Part shown: positions 1 through 8,113 of the stretch, piece after piece
How positions within the stretch are numbered: position 1 is the first letter of the stretch
Layout of the letters: each line of letters starts with the position of its first letter
Source: Helicobacter_D ganmani
Lineage (GTDB): Bacteria; Campylobacterota; Campylobacteria; Campylobacterales; Helicobacteraceae
Direction: 5' to 3' (one strand)
DNA: 28,044 nt
Assembly (NCBI RefSeq): GCF_965138225.1
Contig: NZ_CBCSAX010000019.1
The notes under the pieces: model-generated
What the model was told of the DNA's origin: nothing
The model's database searches: none
Seen by the model: the letters and a program-made list of their open reading frames with translations, nothing else
Program-made: the position numbers and the translations under genes

Positions 1-12
1 ATCATTCTCTAG

Positions 13-177
13 CGGGATTCCTTGCTTGATTTAAATCAAATCCTTAAAAACAACTTTAGAAGCGATAAAGAACTTTTAGCTAACCTTTTGTGGTTTAGCT
101 ATGTGATTATATCGGATAATTTTTGAAAAAGATTAGAGAGTTTAGAGAAAATTTATAAAAATATTGAAAAATTGTAA
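13..177 (+). pseudogene. Possible C-terminal remnant of an unidentified gene
   Basis: Frame 1 reads as protein-like sequence from base 13, just after a TAG at 10-12, to a TAA at 175-177, interrupted by one in-frame TGA at 124-126. The text before the TGA includes KELLANLLWFSYVIISDNF. After it comes a short amphipathic stretch beginning KRLESLEKIYKNIEKL. There is no start codon or ribosome binding site inside the window. The composition looks like real coding sequence rather than random AT-rich DNA, so this is probably the decayed tail of a gene. The family is not recognised, and chance cannot be excluded at this length. Confidence 0.3.
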
Positions 178-199
178 AAATGCTAGGGAGAAAGTTATT

Positions 200-309
200 C
201 TGCGAGGACTAAAAAGACATAATAATTCAAATAAAAGAATCTTTTTGGGGATTCCATTAAATACTTGGGCTTAGATTGTGGATTGCTTCGCTTGTGCTCG
301 CAATGACAG
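200..309 (+). repeat. Dispersed intergenic repeat, copy 1
   Basis: The segment opens with CTGCGAGGA and closes with a GATTGC...GCAATGAC block (about 281-307) whose ends can pair (ATTGC/GCAAT). The left half resembles 26991-27050: both carry CTGCGAGGA, then an ATAAT...TTC..A.TAAAAGA stretch, then GATTCCATTAA. It has no coding character. Short elements of the form tgcgagga...gcaatgac are dispersed in many bacterial genomes. That this one belongs to such a family is inferred from two diverged copies in the window. Confidence 0.45.
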
Positions 310-439
310 ATGGAGTCTTGCAGGGACGCAAATAAATTAATATAGATGATAGATTATTCCAACTTCTGTGCAATATCGTGATATGTGCTTTGATATTTTT
401 ACTGATTCCTTTCCTTGATTATCGTATCTGTTGATTTTG

Positions 440-463
440 TATTGAAAACTATAATTTTCAATA
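440..463. repeat. Perfect 9-bp inverted repeat upstream of flagellin
   Basis: TATTGAAAA (440-448) and TTTTCAATA (455-463) are perfect inverted copies around a 6-base CTATAA spacer. The element could be an operator or a weak hairpin. It lies about 130 bases before the flagellin start and has no clear T-tract, so it is not a convincing terminator. In AT-rich DNA a 9-bp stem can arise by chance. Confidence 0.35.
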
Positions 464-556
464 ATCAAAGATTTTCTTAAGATTCTTACTTTTCTTTAAA
501 TTTAAATTCTTTTCAAACCAACTTCTAAAAGTTATAAAAACTTTTAAATCTAAATC

Positions 557-587
557 TTTGCCAAGGAAGGCAAACAAATAAAAAGGA
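557..587 (+). promoter_or_regulatory. Flagellin 5' UTR hairpin with GGA loop (probable CsrA site) and Shine-Dalgarno
   Basis: TTTGCC (557-562) and GGCAAA (569-574) form a perfect 6-bp stem around the loop AAGGAA. The loop exposes a GGA triplet, as in CsrA/RsmA binding sites. A second GGA sits in the Shine-Dalgarno AGGAG at 583-587, eight to twelve bases before the ATG. Paired GGA sites, one in a hairpin loop and one at the ribosome binding site, are the usual arrangement for CsrA repression. In Campylobacter jejuni the flaA leader is the main CsrA target, relieved by FliW. CsrA control here is inferred. No clear sigma-28 (CGATAT) or sigma-54 (GG-N10-GC) promoter was found just upstream. Confidence 0.5.
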
Positions 588-594
588 GTTTAAA

Positions 595-2073
595 ATGGCA
601 TTTCAAGTCAATACGAATGTAAATTCACTCAACGCAACAGCTCAAAGCACATTTACACAAACAAGTTTAGCAAGTTCGCTTCAAAAATTAAGTTCAGGGT
701 TAAGAATCAACTCTGCAAAAGATGACGCTTCAGGTATGGCGATTGCGGATAGCTTAAGAAGTCAAGCAAATACTTTAGGTCAAGCAATCAAAAATGCAAA
801 CGATGGTATGGGAATTATCCAAATTGCGGATAAAGCTATGGACGAACAAGTAAAAGTTTTGGACACCATTAAAACAAAAGCAGCTCAAGCAGCACAAGAT
901 GGACAAACTGAAACTACAAGAAAAGCGATTCAAGCGGATATTAACAGACTTATTGAATCTTTGGATAATATTGCTCAAACTACTTCTTATAATGGTTTAA
1001 CCTTACTTGCAGGTGGTTTTACAAACAAAGAATTCCAAGTGGGTGCATATTCTAACCAAACTATTAGAGCAAGTATCGGTGCTACAAGCTCTGATAAAAT
1101 CGGGCATGTGAGAACAGAAAGCTATAATACAAGTGCTCAAGGATTTGGAACTTCTACCTTGACATTTACCGTTGGTTTAAGAGAAATAACATTGGAATCT
1201 GTTGTAATCTCTAATAGTGCCGGAACAGGTCTAGGTGTCCTTGCTGAAGCAATCAACCGCTACTCTGATGAACTAGGCGGTGTGCGTGCAGAAGCTGATG
1301 TGCAAGTGGCTGGAAGTGCGCCTGTTGCAAGTGGAACAGTAACAAAATTAAATATCAATGGTATTTCAATCATTGCTTCTGGTGGTGGTAGCATAGAGGT
1401 AGGAAAGAACGATAACACAAACGCACTTGTTCAAGCAATCAATGCTTGGAAAGATACCACAGGAGTTCAAGCTTCTATTGACAAAGATGGTTCATTGAGA
1501 TTGACTTCAACTGATGGTAGGGGAATTAATGTTGAAGGTTTAAGCGCAGCTGCTGGAATCAATGCGGGTTCTTATGCTGGTAAATTGAATCTTACTCAAC
1601 TTGGTGCAACAGATATTGTTGTAAGTGATGGCACAGGTACTGTTGTTAGTGCAGCTGGAGTTAATCAAGCAAATACTACATTGCGCGACATTAAAGGTTC
1701 TTTCCAACAACAAACTTTGCGCTCTATTGGTGTAGATGGATTTACAGGAACAGGTTTTGCGCTAGATTATGGTGCTGGTGTTACAACCCTTAAAGGTGCA
1801 ATGCTCGTAATGGATATTGCAGAATCTGCGATTAAACAACTTGATAGCATTCGCTCTGACTTAGGTTCTGTTCAACAACAAATGCAATCTACAATCAACA
1901 ATATTACAATCACTCAAGTGAATGTAAAATCTGCTGAAAGTGGAATCAGAGAAGTAGATTTTGCAGCAGAGAGTGCAAACTACTCTAACTTGAACATTCT
2001 AGCTCAAGCTGGAAGTTATGCAATGAGCCAAGCAAATGCGGTTCAACAAAATATCTTAAGATTACTTCAATAG
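595..2073 (+). CDS. flaA: Flagellin, FlaA type
   Basis: Major filament subunit, exported by the flagellar type III system and polymerised outside the cell. The conserved N-terminal D0/D1 region (about residues 1-175) has MAFQVNTNVNSLNA, LSSGLRINSAKDDASGMAIADSLRSQ split over residues 32-57, and FQVGAYSNQTIRASIG. The C-terminal D1/D0 region (about 400-492) has VNVKSAESGIREVDFAAESA and ends ILRLLQ. The middle (about 180-390) is the variable surface part. At 492 aa it is slightly shorter than the roughly 510-aa H. pylori flagellins. The MAFQVNT start resembles FlaA, while the GHVR segment and the terminal LLQ resemble FlaB, so FlaA rather than FlaB is the less certain part. The start is fixed by AGGAG at 583-587. 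The gene is monocistronic, with a terminator after it and a convergent murE operon. Confidence 0.93.
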   Translation: MAFQVNTNVNSLNATAQSTFTQTSLASSLQKLSSGLRINSAKDDASGMAIADSLRSQANTLGQAIKNANDGMGIIQIADKAMDEQVKVLDTIKTKAAQAAQDGQTETTRKAIQADINRLIESLDNIAQTTSYNGLTLLAGGFTNKEFQVGAYSNQTIRASIGATSSDKIGHVRTESYNTSAQGFGTSTLTFTVGLREITLESVVISNSAGTGLGVLAEAINRYSDELGGVRAEADVQVAGSAPVASGTVTKLNINGISIIASGGGSIEVGKNDNTNALVQAINAWKDTTGVQASIDKDGSLRLTSTDGRGINVEGLSAAAGINAGSYAGKLNLTQLGATDIVVSDGTGTVVSAAGVNQANTTLRDIKGSFQQQTLRSIGVDGFTGTGFALDYGAGVTTLKGAMLVMDIAESAIKQLDSIRSDLGSVQQQMQSTINNITITQVNVKSAESGIREVDFAAESANYSNLNILAQAGSYAMSQANAVQQNILRLLQ

Positions 2074-2091
2074 TCTTTTTAAGATTCTTCC

Positions 2092-2120
2092 TAGAATCCC
2101 GCAAGGGATTCTATACTTTT
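2092..2120 (+). terminator. Rho-independent terminator of flagellin
   Basis: TAGAATCCC (2092-2100), loop GCAA, GGGATTCTA (2105-2113) form a perfect 9-bp stem with a stable tetraloop, followed by TACTTTTCT. It lies 19 bases after the flagellin stop and separates it from the convergent murE. A related GAATCCC/GGGATTC hairpin follows frdB. Confidence 0.8.
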
Positions 2121-2186
2121 CTAATCTCTTAACCTCTACTTTAATCTTTGGAAAAAGTATCCTTGAACAATCAAAACAATAGCGGA

Positions 2187-3527
2187 TTAATGCAGAGATT
2201 CTAATGCTTTTTGTACTTCTTCGCAATCATCAAAATGCAAAGTTTTATTTCCTATGATTTGATAAGTCTCATCGCCTTTACCCAAAATCAATAATACTTC
2301 GTCGTTTTTAAGATTTTGAATTGCGATTCTAATTGCTTTGGCTCGGCTTTCTTCTAGCAGAATTTCACGACGATTTCTTAAGTCTTGTGGGATTCCGCTT
2401 AGAATCTCTTGCATAATTTGTATGGGAATTTCACTGCGCGGATTATCACTCGTGATATAGAGTTTTTGCGCATATTTGGCTGCACATAATCCCATTTTTG
2501 GACGCTTAAGTTTATCTCTATCGCCCCCTGCGCCAAAGACAACAGCAATTTTTCTATGTAAAAAAGATTGAAAGATTTTTTCCATACCATCTTCTGTATG
2601 AGCAAAATCCACAATAATTAAAGGGGTTTGATGCACGACTTGCATTCTTCCTAACACTCCGCCAAAATTCTCTAATCTTTTGCAAATTTCATTTAAGGGG
2701 ACATTTTCTAGCAATTTTACCGCCCCGATTGCTGCTAGTGCATTATAGAGATTGTGTTTGCCAAAAAGTGTGCATTCCATCGTTGCTTCTTCTTTGCCAT
2801 AGGCGATTTGAGCAGTGATTCCCTCTTGCAAGCTGTAAGCTTTAGCATTGAGCGTTGCGGGAGATTCTATGCCATAGGTAATGGCTTTTTCTAGTGTATA
2901 ATGTGCATTGGGTTCGTCTTTATTGATGAGTTTTAAATCCGCAGGATTGGAAAAAAAGGAATTTTTCACCGAAATGTAGTTTTCTAAAGTTTTATGATAG
3001 TCTAAATGGTCGCTTGTGATATTTGTAAGAATCCGCAAATCAAAATGTAATCCCTCAATGCGATTCTGCACAATAGCGTGCGAGCTAACTTCCATTATGA
3101 AATATGTGCAATTCTCGCTTTTTGCTTCACTGATTGCACTATAAATTTCCAATAGACTAGGGGTTGTTAGTCCTTTGGGACGTTTTTCTTTGCCATTAAT
3201 AAAGAATCCTCGTGTGCCAAGCAGTGCAACACAAAAGCCAAAATCTAGCAAAATAGAATAAATCATAGCGGCGGTTGTGGTTTTGCCATTTGTGCCAGTG
3301 ATTCCAACAAGTTTTAAATCCAAATCAAAATATTTTATTAAATCTTTTGGGTAAATAAAAATTTCAAATCCATTTTTTTTTGCAGATTCTATGTAGTTTT
3401 GATTGCTTTGAGTGATTAAAAACGCGCAATTTTTAGGATTGCAGTCTTTGGTTTGCAGATTTTCTCTTGAGTCATCACTAATAAAGCGCAAAGCAGAATC
3501 GCAATTTTTCTGAACGGCTACTCGCAT
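2187..3527 (-). CDS. murE: UDP-N-acetylmuramoyl-tripeptide synthetase MurE
   Basis: Cytoplasmic Mur ligase that adds the third residue, normally meso-diaminopimelate in this phylum, to UDP-MurNAc-L-Ala-D-Glu using ATP. The ATP loop GITGTNGKTT lies at residues 75-84. The central domain has TNITSDHLDYHKTLENY followed by SVKNSFF, where the lysine is the likely carbamylated residue. The C-terminal domain has SDNPRSE; the DNPR motif is the accepted marker of diaminopimelate rather than lysine specificity. At 446 aa it is a little shorter than the roughly 490-aa enterobacterial form because the N-terminal domain is compact. The start has AAGGAAA about 8 bases upstream. It is the last gene of the nfu-unknown-murE operon, the same order as HP1492-HP1494 in H. 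pylori. Confidence 0.95.
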   Translation of the reverse strand: MRVAVQKNCDSALRFISDDSRENLQTKDCNPKNCAFLITQSNQNYIESAKKNGFEIFIYPKDLIKYFDLDLKLVGITGTNGKTTTAAMIYSILLDFGFCVALLGTRGFFINGKEKRPKGLTTPSLLEIYSAISEAKSENCTYFIMEVSSHAIVQNRIEGLHFDLRILTNITSDHLDYHKTLENYISVKNSFFSNPADLKLINKDEPNAHYTLEKAITYGIESPATLNAKAYSLQEGITAQIAYGKEEATMECTLFGKHNLYNALAAIGAVKLLENVPLNEICKRLENFGGVLGRMQVVHQTPLIIVDFAHTEDGMEKIFQSFLHRKIAVVFGAGGDRDKLKRPKMGLCAAKYAQKLYITSDNPRSEIPIQIMQEILSGIPQDLRNRREILLEESRAKAIRIAIQNLKNDEVLLILGKGDETYQIIGNKTLHFDDCEEVQKALESLH

Positions 3528-3554
3528 TTAATTTCCTTGAATATAATATTGATT

Positions 3555-4151
3555 TTAAACTTTTTTGTTTTGTAAAATTTTCCGATAAAGACGCATAAAA
3601 TCTTTGTCGTAAAACAGTAGATTGCCCGCATTTTCAAAATAATTAATCGCAATGTCTTCAAAGCCAAATTTTACTAAATTTCTCACAAAGAATAAAAACT
3701 CATTTTTGTTAGTAAAGATAATTTTGGAGCTAAACATTAAATCTTCAAAGGCTTCTTTGAAGCCAACTTTTGCGGAATGAACCTCAAAGTCTTCATATAA
3801 GATTCCATCGTTTTTGTCAATCTCTGCTTCTTGCAAGCTCCAAATGGCAAGATTGAGTGCATAAAGATTTTTATCAAAGTTTTCAATCATCTCTAGCACA
3901 ATTTCTTCCGCTTCCAAGTTGTTTTTATTGTGAATGACTTGATAATATTCAAAAAGCGCACGTGCCTCATCTTCATATTCTAATGCCATATCAGAAAGCA
4001 TACAAAGCATAGTAAAATAAAGCGATTGCTTGGCGTTTAAGTTTTCTAAGAAAACATTTGCGCAAGAGAGAATCTCTAAAACGCGGGAATATTGACGCTT
4101 GCGGAAAGCAAGTTTAGCTTTGTTTTTAAAATAGATAAAATCTTTTGTCAT
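3555..4151 (-). CDS. Conserved hypothetical protein of the nfu-murE operon (HP1493-like position)
   Basis: A 198-aa soluble protein without signal peptide or membrane segment. It is rich in aromatic and acidic residues and apparently all helical, with segments such as KAKLAFRKRQYSRVLEIL and ALFEYYQVIHNKNNLEAEEI that look like degenerate helical-repeat (TPR-like) hairpins. No catalytic motif is visible. It lies between nfu (27-bp gap) and murE (27-bp gap) and is surely co-transcribed with them; the same slot in H. pylori is filled by a protein of unknown function. The start is preceded by AAGGAAAG. The function is unknown; a scaffold role is only a guess from the helical pattern. Confidence 0.85.
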   Translation of the reverse strand: MTKDFIYFKNKAKLAFRKRQYSRVLEILSCANVFLENLNAKQSLYFTMLCMLSDMALEYEDEARALFEYYQVIHNKNNLEAEEIVLEMIENFDKNLYALNLAIWSLQEAEIDKNDGILYEDFEVHSAKVGFKEAFEDLMFSSKIIFTNKNEFLFFVRNLVKFGFEDIAINYFENAGNLLFYDKDFMRLYRKILQNKKV

Positions 4152-4178
4152 ACGCCAACTTTCCTTAGAATTCTAAAA

Positions 4179-4424
4179 TTATGGTACGTGGATTAGCTCA
4201 ATATCAGGGTGAATATCGTTTTTAAGTGCGCGTTCAATGCCAAATTTCAAAGTTTGCGCACTGCTTGGACAGCCTTTGCAAGCACCCTCTAATCGGACGA
4301 ATACTTTGCCATTTTCAATTTTTAACAAAGTTACATTGCCGCCGTCTTGAATTAATATTGGACGCACTTTGTCAATGCTTAATTCTACTGGTTTTAAAAG
4401 TTCTTTATCAGTAAATGGAAACAT
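4179..4424 (-). CDS. nfu: NifU C-terminal-like iron-sulfur scaffold protein
   Basis: An 81-aa stand-alone Nfu domain. Its core reads VRPILIQDGGNVTLLKIENG, then VRLEGACKGCPSSAQTLK; the CKGC pair (residues 55 and 58) is the conserved CxxC that binds a transient [4Fe-4S] cluster between two subunits. Its role is delivery of Fe-S clusters to apoproteins. The divergent neighbour encodes a reductase whose FrdB subunit needs three clusters, but that link is only circumstantial. It is the first gene of the minus-strand operon, with AAAAAGGAAAAAA before the ATG. Its length matches the small NifU-like proteins of Helicobacter (HP1492). Confidence 0.92.
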   Translation of the reverse strand: MFPFTDKELLKPVELSIDKVRPILIQDGGNVTLLKIENGKVFVRLEGACKGCPSSAQTLKFGIERALKNDIHPDIELIHVP

Positions 4425-4468
4425 TTTTTTCCTTTTTAAATTGTTTTCTATTGGTTTTAGTAAATTAG

Positions 4469-4474
4469 ATAATA
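4469..4474 (-). promoter_or_regulatory. Candidate -10 of the nfu-murE operon
   Basis: Read on the minus strand this is TATTAT, about 45 bases before the nfu ATG. No clear -35 is seen, which is usual for housekeeping promoters in Helicobacter, where the -10 carries most of the signal. Confidence 0.35.
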
Positions 4475-4552
4475 CTTAAGTTTTCTTAAAGTTTTAATAA
4501 AAAAGTTCTTAAGTTCTTAAAAATATTTAATGTAATTTTATCTAAAATATTT

Positions 4553-4558
4553 TATAAT
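4553..4558 (+). promoter_or_regulatory. Candidate -10 of the frdCAB operon
   Basis: A perfect TATAAT in an AT-rich tract that starts near 4490, about 63 bases before the frdC start. The AGGAGG at 4611-4616 is a near-perfect Shine-Dalgarno, fitting a highly expressed respiratory operon. Confidence 0.6.
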
Positions 4559-4621
4559 TGCACGATTTTTAGGTTTAATGGCGTTGTGCATAGCACTAGT
4601 AATCTACTTTAGGAGGATTTT

Positions 4622-5353
4622 ATGCAAAATGATGAAGTAGTAATTGAGAGTTATTTAAAAGTAACTTCAGAGCGCAAAAAAAGTAAGAATCCTGCGCGTT
4701 GGGATATGTTGCAAAGTATTACAGGAGCTATTTTAGCAATCTTTATTTTGCTTCATATGTGTTTTACATCTTCTATTTTACTTGGAACAGAAGCGTTTGA
4801 GGCAGTAGTCGGCTTTAGTGAAGGTTCATTTATTTTTGGTGGTAAAGGGATTCCACTTTTAACTACTTTGGTAGTGATTGTTATTAGTGTTGTTTTTGTG
4901 GCTCACGCGTTTTTGGCGATGAGAAAATTCCCAGCAAACTACCAACAATTTATGATTTTTAAAACACACAAGTCTTTGATGAAACATTGTGATACTACAC
5001 TTTGGTGGATTCAATTTTTAACAGGATTTGCATTATTTTTCTTGGGTGGTGCGCATCTTATCACGATTCTTTTTAATTCCACAAGTATTAATGCATTCAC
5101 TTCTGCATCAAGATTTGTAGAGGGTAATTTGGCAGAATTTTACCTCGTGCTACTTGTTGTTATGGTGTTGCACGCAAGCATTGGAATGTATCGTGTCATC
5201 ATCAAATGGATTCCGCTTGAAGCACCAACTACCGCACAAAGTAATGTAAAGCGTAAAAATATTAAAATCGCTGTATTTGCAGTTTTTATTGTTTTGGGTG
5301 TGATTGCATTTATCGCGGACTTCACTTGGATTGCCTTAGGCAAAACTCTATAA
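4622..5353 (+). CDS. frdC: Fumarate reductase cytochrome b subunit FrdC
   Basis: Membrane anchor of menaquinol:fumarate reductase, carrying two b hemes and the quinol site. At 243 aa it is close to the 255-256 aa of the Helicobacter and Wolinella proteins, with five hydrophobic helices near residues 32-55, 76-100, 124-150, 170-195 and 212-238. Four histidines at 45, 95, 145 and 184 fall where Wolinella has its axial heme ligands (44, 93, 143, 182). Glu67 matches Glu66, which is essential for menaquinol oxidation. It is first in the operon C-A-B, the order typical of this phylum, and ends 11 bases before frdA. Confidence 0.96.
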   Translation: MQNDEVVIESYLKVTSERKKSKNPARWDMLQSITGAILAIFILLHMCFTSSILLGTEAFEAVVGFSEGSFIFGGKGIPLLTTLVVIVISVVFVAHAFLAMRKFPANYQQFMIFKTHKSLMKHCDTTLWWIQFLTGFALFFLGGAHLITILFNSTSINAFTSASRFVEGNLAEFYLVLLVVMVLHASIGMYRVIIKWIPLEAPTTAQSNVKRKNIKIAVFAVFIVLGVIAFIADFTWIALGKTL

Positions 5354-5364
5354 AGGAGAGATGA

Positions 5365-7338
5365 ATGAAAATAGTATATTGCGATTCATTGGTAATTGGT
5401 GGAGGTTTGGCAGGACTTCGTTCGGCAGTTGCCTGTAAGGAGAGAGGACTTAACACAATCGTTTTGAGTTTGATTCCTGTGAAGAGAAGCCACTCTGCTG
5501 CCGCTCAAGGTGGTATGCAGGCAAGTCTTGGAAACTCTAAAATGAGTGATGGCGATAATGAAGATTTGCATTTTGCTGATACAGTAAAAGGAAGTGATTG
5601 GGGTTGCGACCAAAAGGTAGCAAGAATGTTCGTTACCACAGCACCTAAAGCAATTCGTCAATTAGCTGCTTGGGGTGTTCCATGGACAAGAATTAAAAAA
5701 GGTGATAGAACAGCAATTATTAATGCACAAAAAACAACTATTACAGAGGAAGAGTTTAGACACGGATTAATTCATTCTCGCGACTTTGGTGGGACTAAAA
5801 AATGGAGAACTTGTTATACCGCAGATGCAACAGGACACTCTATGCTTTTTGCTGTGGCAAATGAAGCATTAAAGCGCGGTGTTCTTATCCACGATAGAAA
5901 AGAAGCTTTGGCTTTGATTCATAAAAATAATCGTTGTTATGGTGCGGTTGTGCGCGACTTAATTACAGGCGAATTAATCGGCTATGTTGCCAAAGGAACA
6001 TTGATTGCAACAGGTGGTTATGGAAGAATCTATAAAGATACTACCAATGCTGTAATTTGTGAGGGAACAGGAACAGCATTAGCACTTGAAACAGGAATCG
6101 CAAAATTAGGCAATATGGAAGCGGTGCAATTCCACCCAACCGGACTTTTCCCAAGCGGGATTCTATTAACAGAAGGATGTCGTGGAGATGGTGGTGTTTT
6201 GCGTGATGTAGATGGTTATCGTTTTATGCCAGATTATGAGCCAGAGAAAAAAGAACTTGCGAGCCGTGATGTTGTTGCGCGTAGAATGCTTCAAAGAATC
6301 CGTGAGGGTAAAGGTGTAAGCTCTCCTTATGGCGAGCATTTGTGGCTTGATATTTCTATTTTAGGACGCAAACATATTGAAACAAATTTGCGTGATGTGC
6401 AAGAAATCTGCCAAGTGTTTGCTGGAATTGACCCTGCAGATAAATGGGCTCCTGTAAAACCAATGCAGCACTATTGTATGGGTGGAATCCGAACAAATGC
6501 TAAAGGCGAAACTGCGCTTGCCGGCTTATTTTCTGCTGGTGAAGCAGCTTGCTGGGATTTACACGGCTTTAACCGATTAGGTGGAAACTCTGTGAGTGAA
6601 GCGGTAGTTAGTGGTATGATTATCGGAGATTATTTTGCAGAATCTTGCACAGGAGCTTATGCAGATATTGAAACAAAATTAGTGGAAGATTTCATTAATG
6701 CACAACAAGGATATTTGGATAGTATTTTGGCAAATACAGGCACAGAGAATGTGTTTGAAATCAAAAATAGTATGAAGCAAATTATGGGAGATAAAGTAGG
6801 AATATTCAGAGATGGTGAGCATTTAGCGTCTGCTGTAAGTGAATTAGAACAACTTTATATCCGCAGTAAAAATATTGGTATCAAGACAAAACGGCTTTCA
6901 GCAAATCCTGAATTAGAGGAAGCTTATCGTGTGCCAAAAATGTTGAAGATTGCATTGTGTGTTGCAAAAGGTGCATTAGACCGCACAGAATCTCGTGGGG
7001 CGCATAGTCGTGAGGATTATCCAAAAAGAGATGACCAAAATTGGCTTAAACGCACTTTAACAAGTTGGGAAGACCCCAATCAAACAATGCCAACCATTAC
7101 TTATGAGCCACTTGATATTGCGACAATGGAAATGGCTCCGGGATTCCGTGGATATGGTGCTAAAGGAATGATTATTGAAAATCCAGAAAGCCTAAGACGT
7201 CAAGAGCAAATTGATAAAATACGTTCGGATATGGAAGCACAAGGCAAAAATCGCTACGAAATCCAAGAAGCATTAATGCCATTTGAATTGCAACCATATT
7301 ATAAAGCACGTAATGAAAGAATAGGAGACAAACAATGA
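5365..7338 (+). CDS. frdA: Fumarate reductase flavoprotein subunit FrdA
   Basis: Catalytic subunit reducing fumarate to succinate at the inner face of the membrane. The Rossmann motif GGGLAGL lies at residues 12-18. RSHSAAAQGGMQ contains His43, the covalent FAD attachment site. His257 (HPTG), Arg301 (start of RDVVARRMLQ), His369 (QHYCMGG) and Arg404 (GFNRLGG) occupy the same numbers as the substrate-binding and proton-transfer residues of the Wolinella enzyme. The length of 657 aa is normal. The start is preceded by AAAGGAGAG. Its stop overlaps the frdB start as ATGA, giving translational coupling. In these bacteria the complex supports anaerobic fumarate respiration and may also serve the reverse reaction. 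Confidence 0.98.
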   Translation: MKIVYCDSLVIGGGLAGLRSAVACKERGLNTIVLSLIPVKRSHSAAAQGGMQASLGNSKMSDGDNEDLHFADTVKGSDWGCDQKVARMFVTTAPKAIRQLAAWGVPWTRIKKGDRTAIINAQKTTITEEEFRHGLIHSRDFGGTKKWRTCYTADATGHSMLFAVANEALKRGVLIHDRKEALALIHKNNRCYGAVVRDLITGELIGYVAKGTLIATGGYGRIYKDTTNAVICEGTGTALALETGIAKLGNMEAVQFHPTGLFPSGILLTEGCRGDGGVLRDVDGYRFMPDYEPEKKELASRDVVARRMLQRIREGKGVSSPYGEHLWLDISILGRKHIETNLRDVQEICQVFAGIDPADKWAPVKPMQHYCMGGIRTNAKGETALAGLFSAGEAACWDLHGFNRLGGNSVSEAVVSGMIIGDYFAESCTGAYADIETKLVEDFINAQQGYLDSILANTGTENVFEIKNSMKQIMGDKVGIFRDGEHLASAVSELEQLYIRSKNIGIKTKRLSANPELEEAYRVPKMLKIALCVAKGALDRTESRGAHSREDYPKRDDQNWLKRTLTSWEDPNQTMPTITYEPLDIATMEMAPGFRGYGAKGMIIENPESLRRQEQIDKIRSDMEAQGKNRYEIQEALMPFELQPYYKARNERIGDKQ

Positions 7339-8081
7339 GTGGAGCAGTTCAAAGCAGTAATAGAGAATTAACGATTAGAGTATTGAAGTTTGACCCAAAT
7401 AGCGCAATATCTAAACCTCATTTTGCAGAATATAAGCTCAAAGAAGCGCATTCTATGACGGTTTTCATTGTGTTGAATATGATTCGTGAACAATTTGACC
7501 CAGATTTGAGCTTTGACTTTGTATGTCGTGCAGGGATTTGTGGAAGTTGTGGAATGATGATTAATGGGCGTCCGCGTCTTGCTTGTCGCACTTTGACAAA
7601 AGATTTCCCCGATGGCGTGATTACTCTTATGCCATTGCCTGCATTTAAGCTCATCAAAGATTTGTCTGTGGATACAGGAAATTGGATGAACGGAATGAGT
7701 AAGCGCGTAGAAAGCTGGATTCACGCTCAAGAAAAAAGCGAAGAGCATATGTGTCAGATTGAAGAACGTGTGGAACCAGAAGTTGCGGCTGAAGTGTTTG
7801 AGCTTGATAGATGTATTGAATGTGGTTGTTGCATTGCATCATGCGGAACAAAACTTATGCGTGAAGATTTTGTGGGAGCTGCAGGATTTAACCGCGTGGT
7901 TCGGTTTATGCTTGACCCTCACGATGAGAGGACAGACGCAGATTTTTACGAGTTAGTAGGTGATGATAATGGTGTGTTTGGGTGTATGAGCTTGCTTGCA
8001 TGCCACGATGTTTGCCCTAAAAACTTACCATTGCAAAGTAAAATTGCTTATCTTAGACGTAAAATGGCTACCGCAAAATAG
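7335..8081 (+). CDS. frdB: Fumarate reductase iron-sulfur subunit FrdB
   Basis: Electron wire between the FrdC hemes and the FrdA flavin. The N-terminal plant-type ferredoxin domain binds [2Fe-2S] through Cys64, 69, 72 and 84 (CRAGICGSC ... C). The C-terminal domain binds [4Fe-4S] through Cys160, 163, 166 and 170 (CIECGCCIASC). The third site uses Cys217, 223 and 227 (CMSLLACHDVCP), the three-cysteine arrangement of a [3Fe-4S] cluster. At 248 aa it is of family length. The start overlaps the frdA stop. A GC-rich hairpin follows the stop. Confidence 0.97.
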   Translation: MSGAVQSSNRELTIRVLKFDPNSAISKPHFAEYKLKEAHSMTVFIVLNMIREQFDPDLSFDFVCRAGICGSCGMMINGRPRLACRTLTKDFPDGVITLMPLPAFKLIKDLSVDTGNWMNGMSKRVESWIHAQEKSEEHMCQIEERVEPEVAAEVFELDRCIECGCCIASCGTKLMREDFVGAAGFNRVVRFMLDPHDERTDADFYELVGDDNGVFGCMSLLACHDVCPKNLPLQSKIAYLRRKMATAK

Positions 8082-8089
8082 TCTTTTTA

Positions 8090-8107
8090 GAATCCCTTTT
8101 GGGATTC
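8090..8107 (+). terminator. Terminator after frdB
   Basis: GAATCCC (8090-8096), loop TTTT, GGGATTC (8101-8107): a perfect 7-bp hairpin nine bases after the frdB stop and six bases before tRNA-Ser. The trailing T-run is short (AACTTTAG), so some read-through into the tRNA is possible. Confidence 0.6.
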
Positions 8108-8113
8108 AACTTT

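Noticed and set aside
62..68. GCGATAA as a sigma-28 -10 for flagellin
   Set aside because: It lies about 530 bases from the start codon and inside the protein-like tail, with no suitable -35.
281..300. GG...GC pattern as a sigma-54 promoter for flagellin
   Set aside because: The spacing between GG and GC is wrong for -24/-12, and the sequence belongs to the dispersed repeat.
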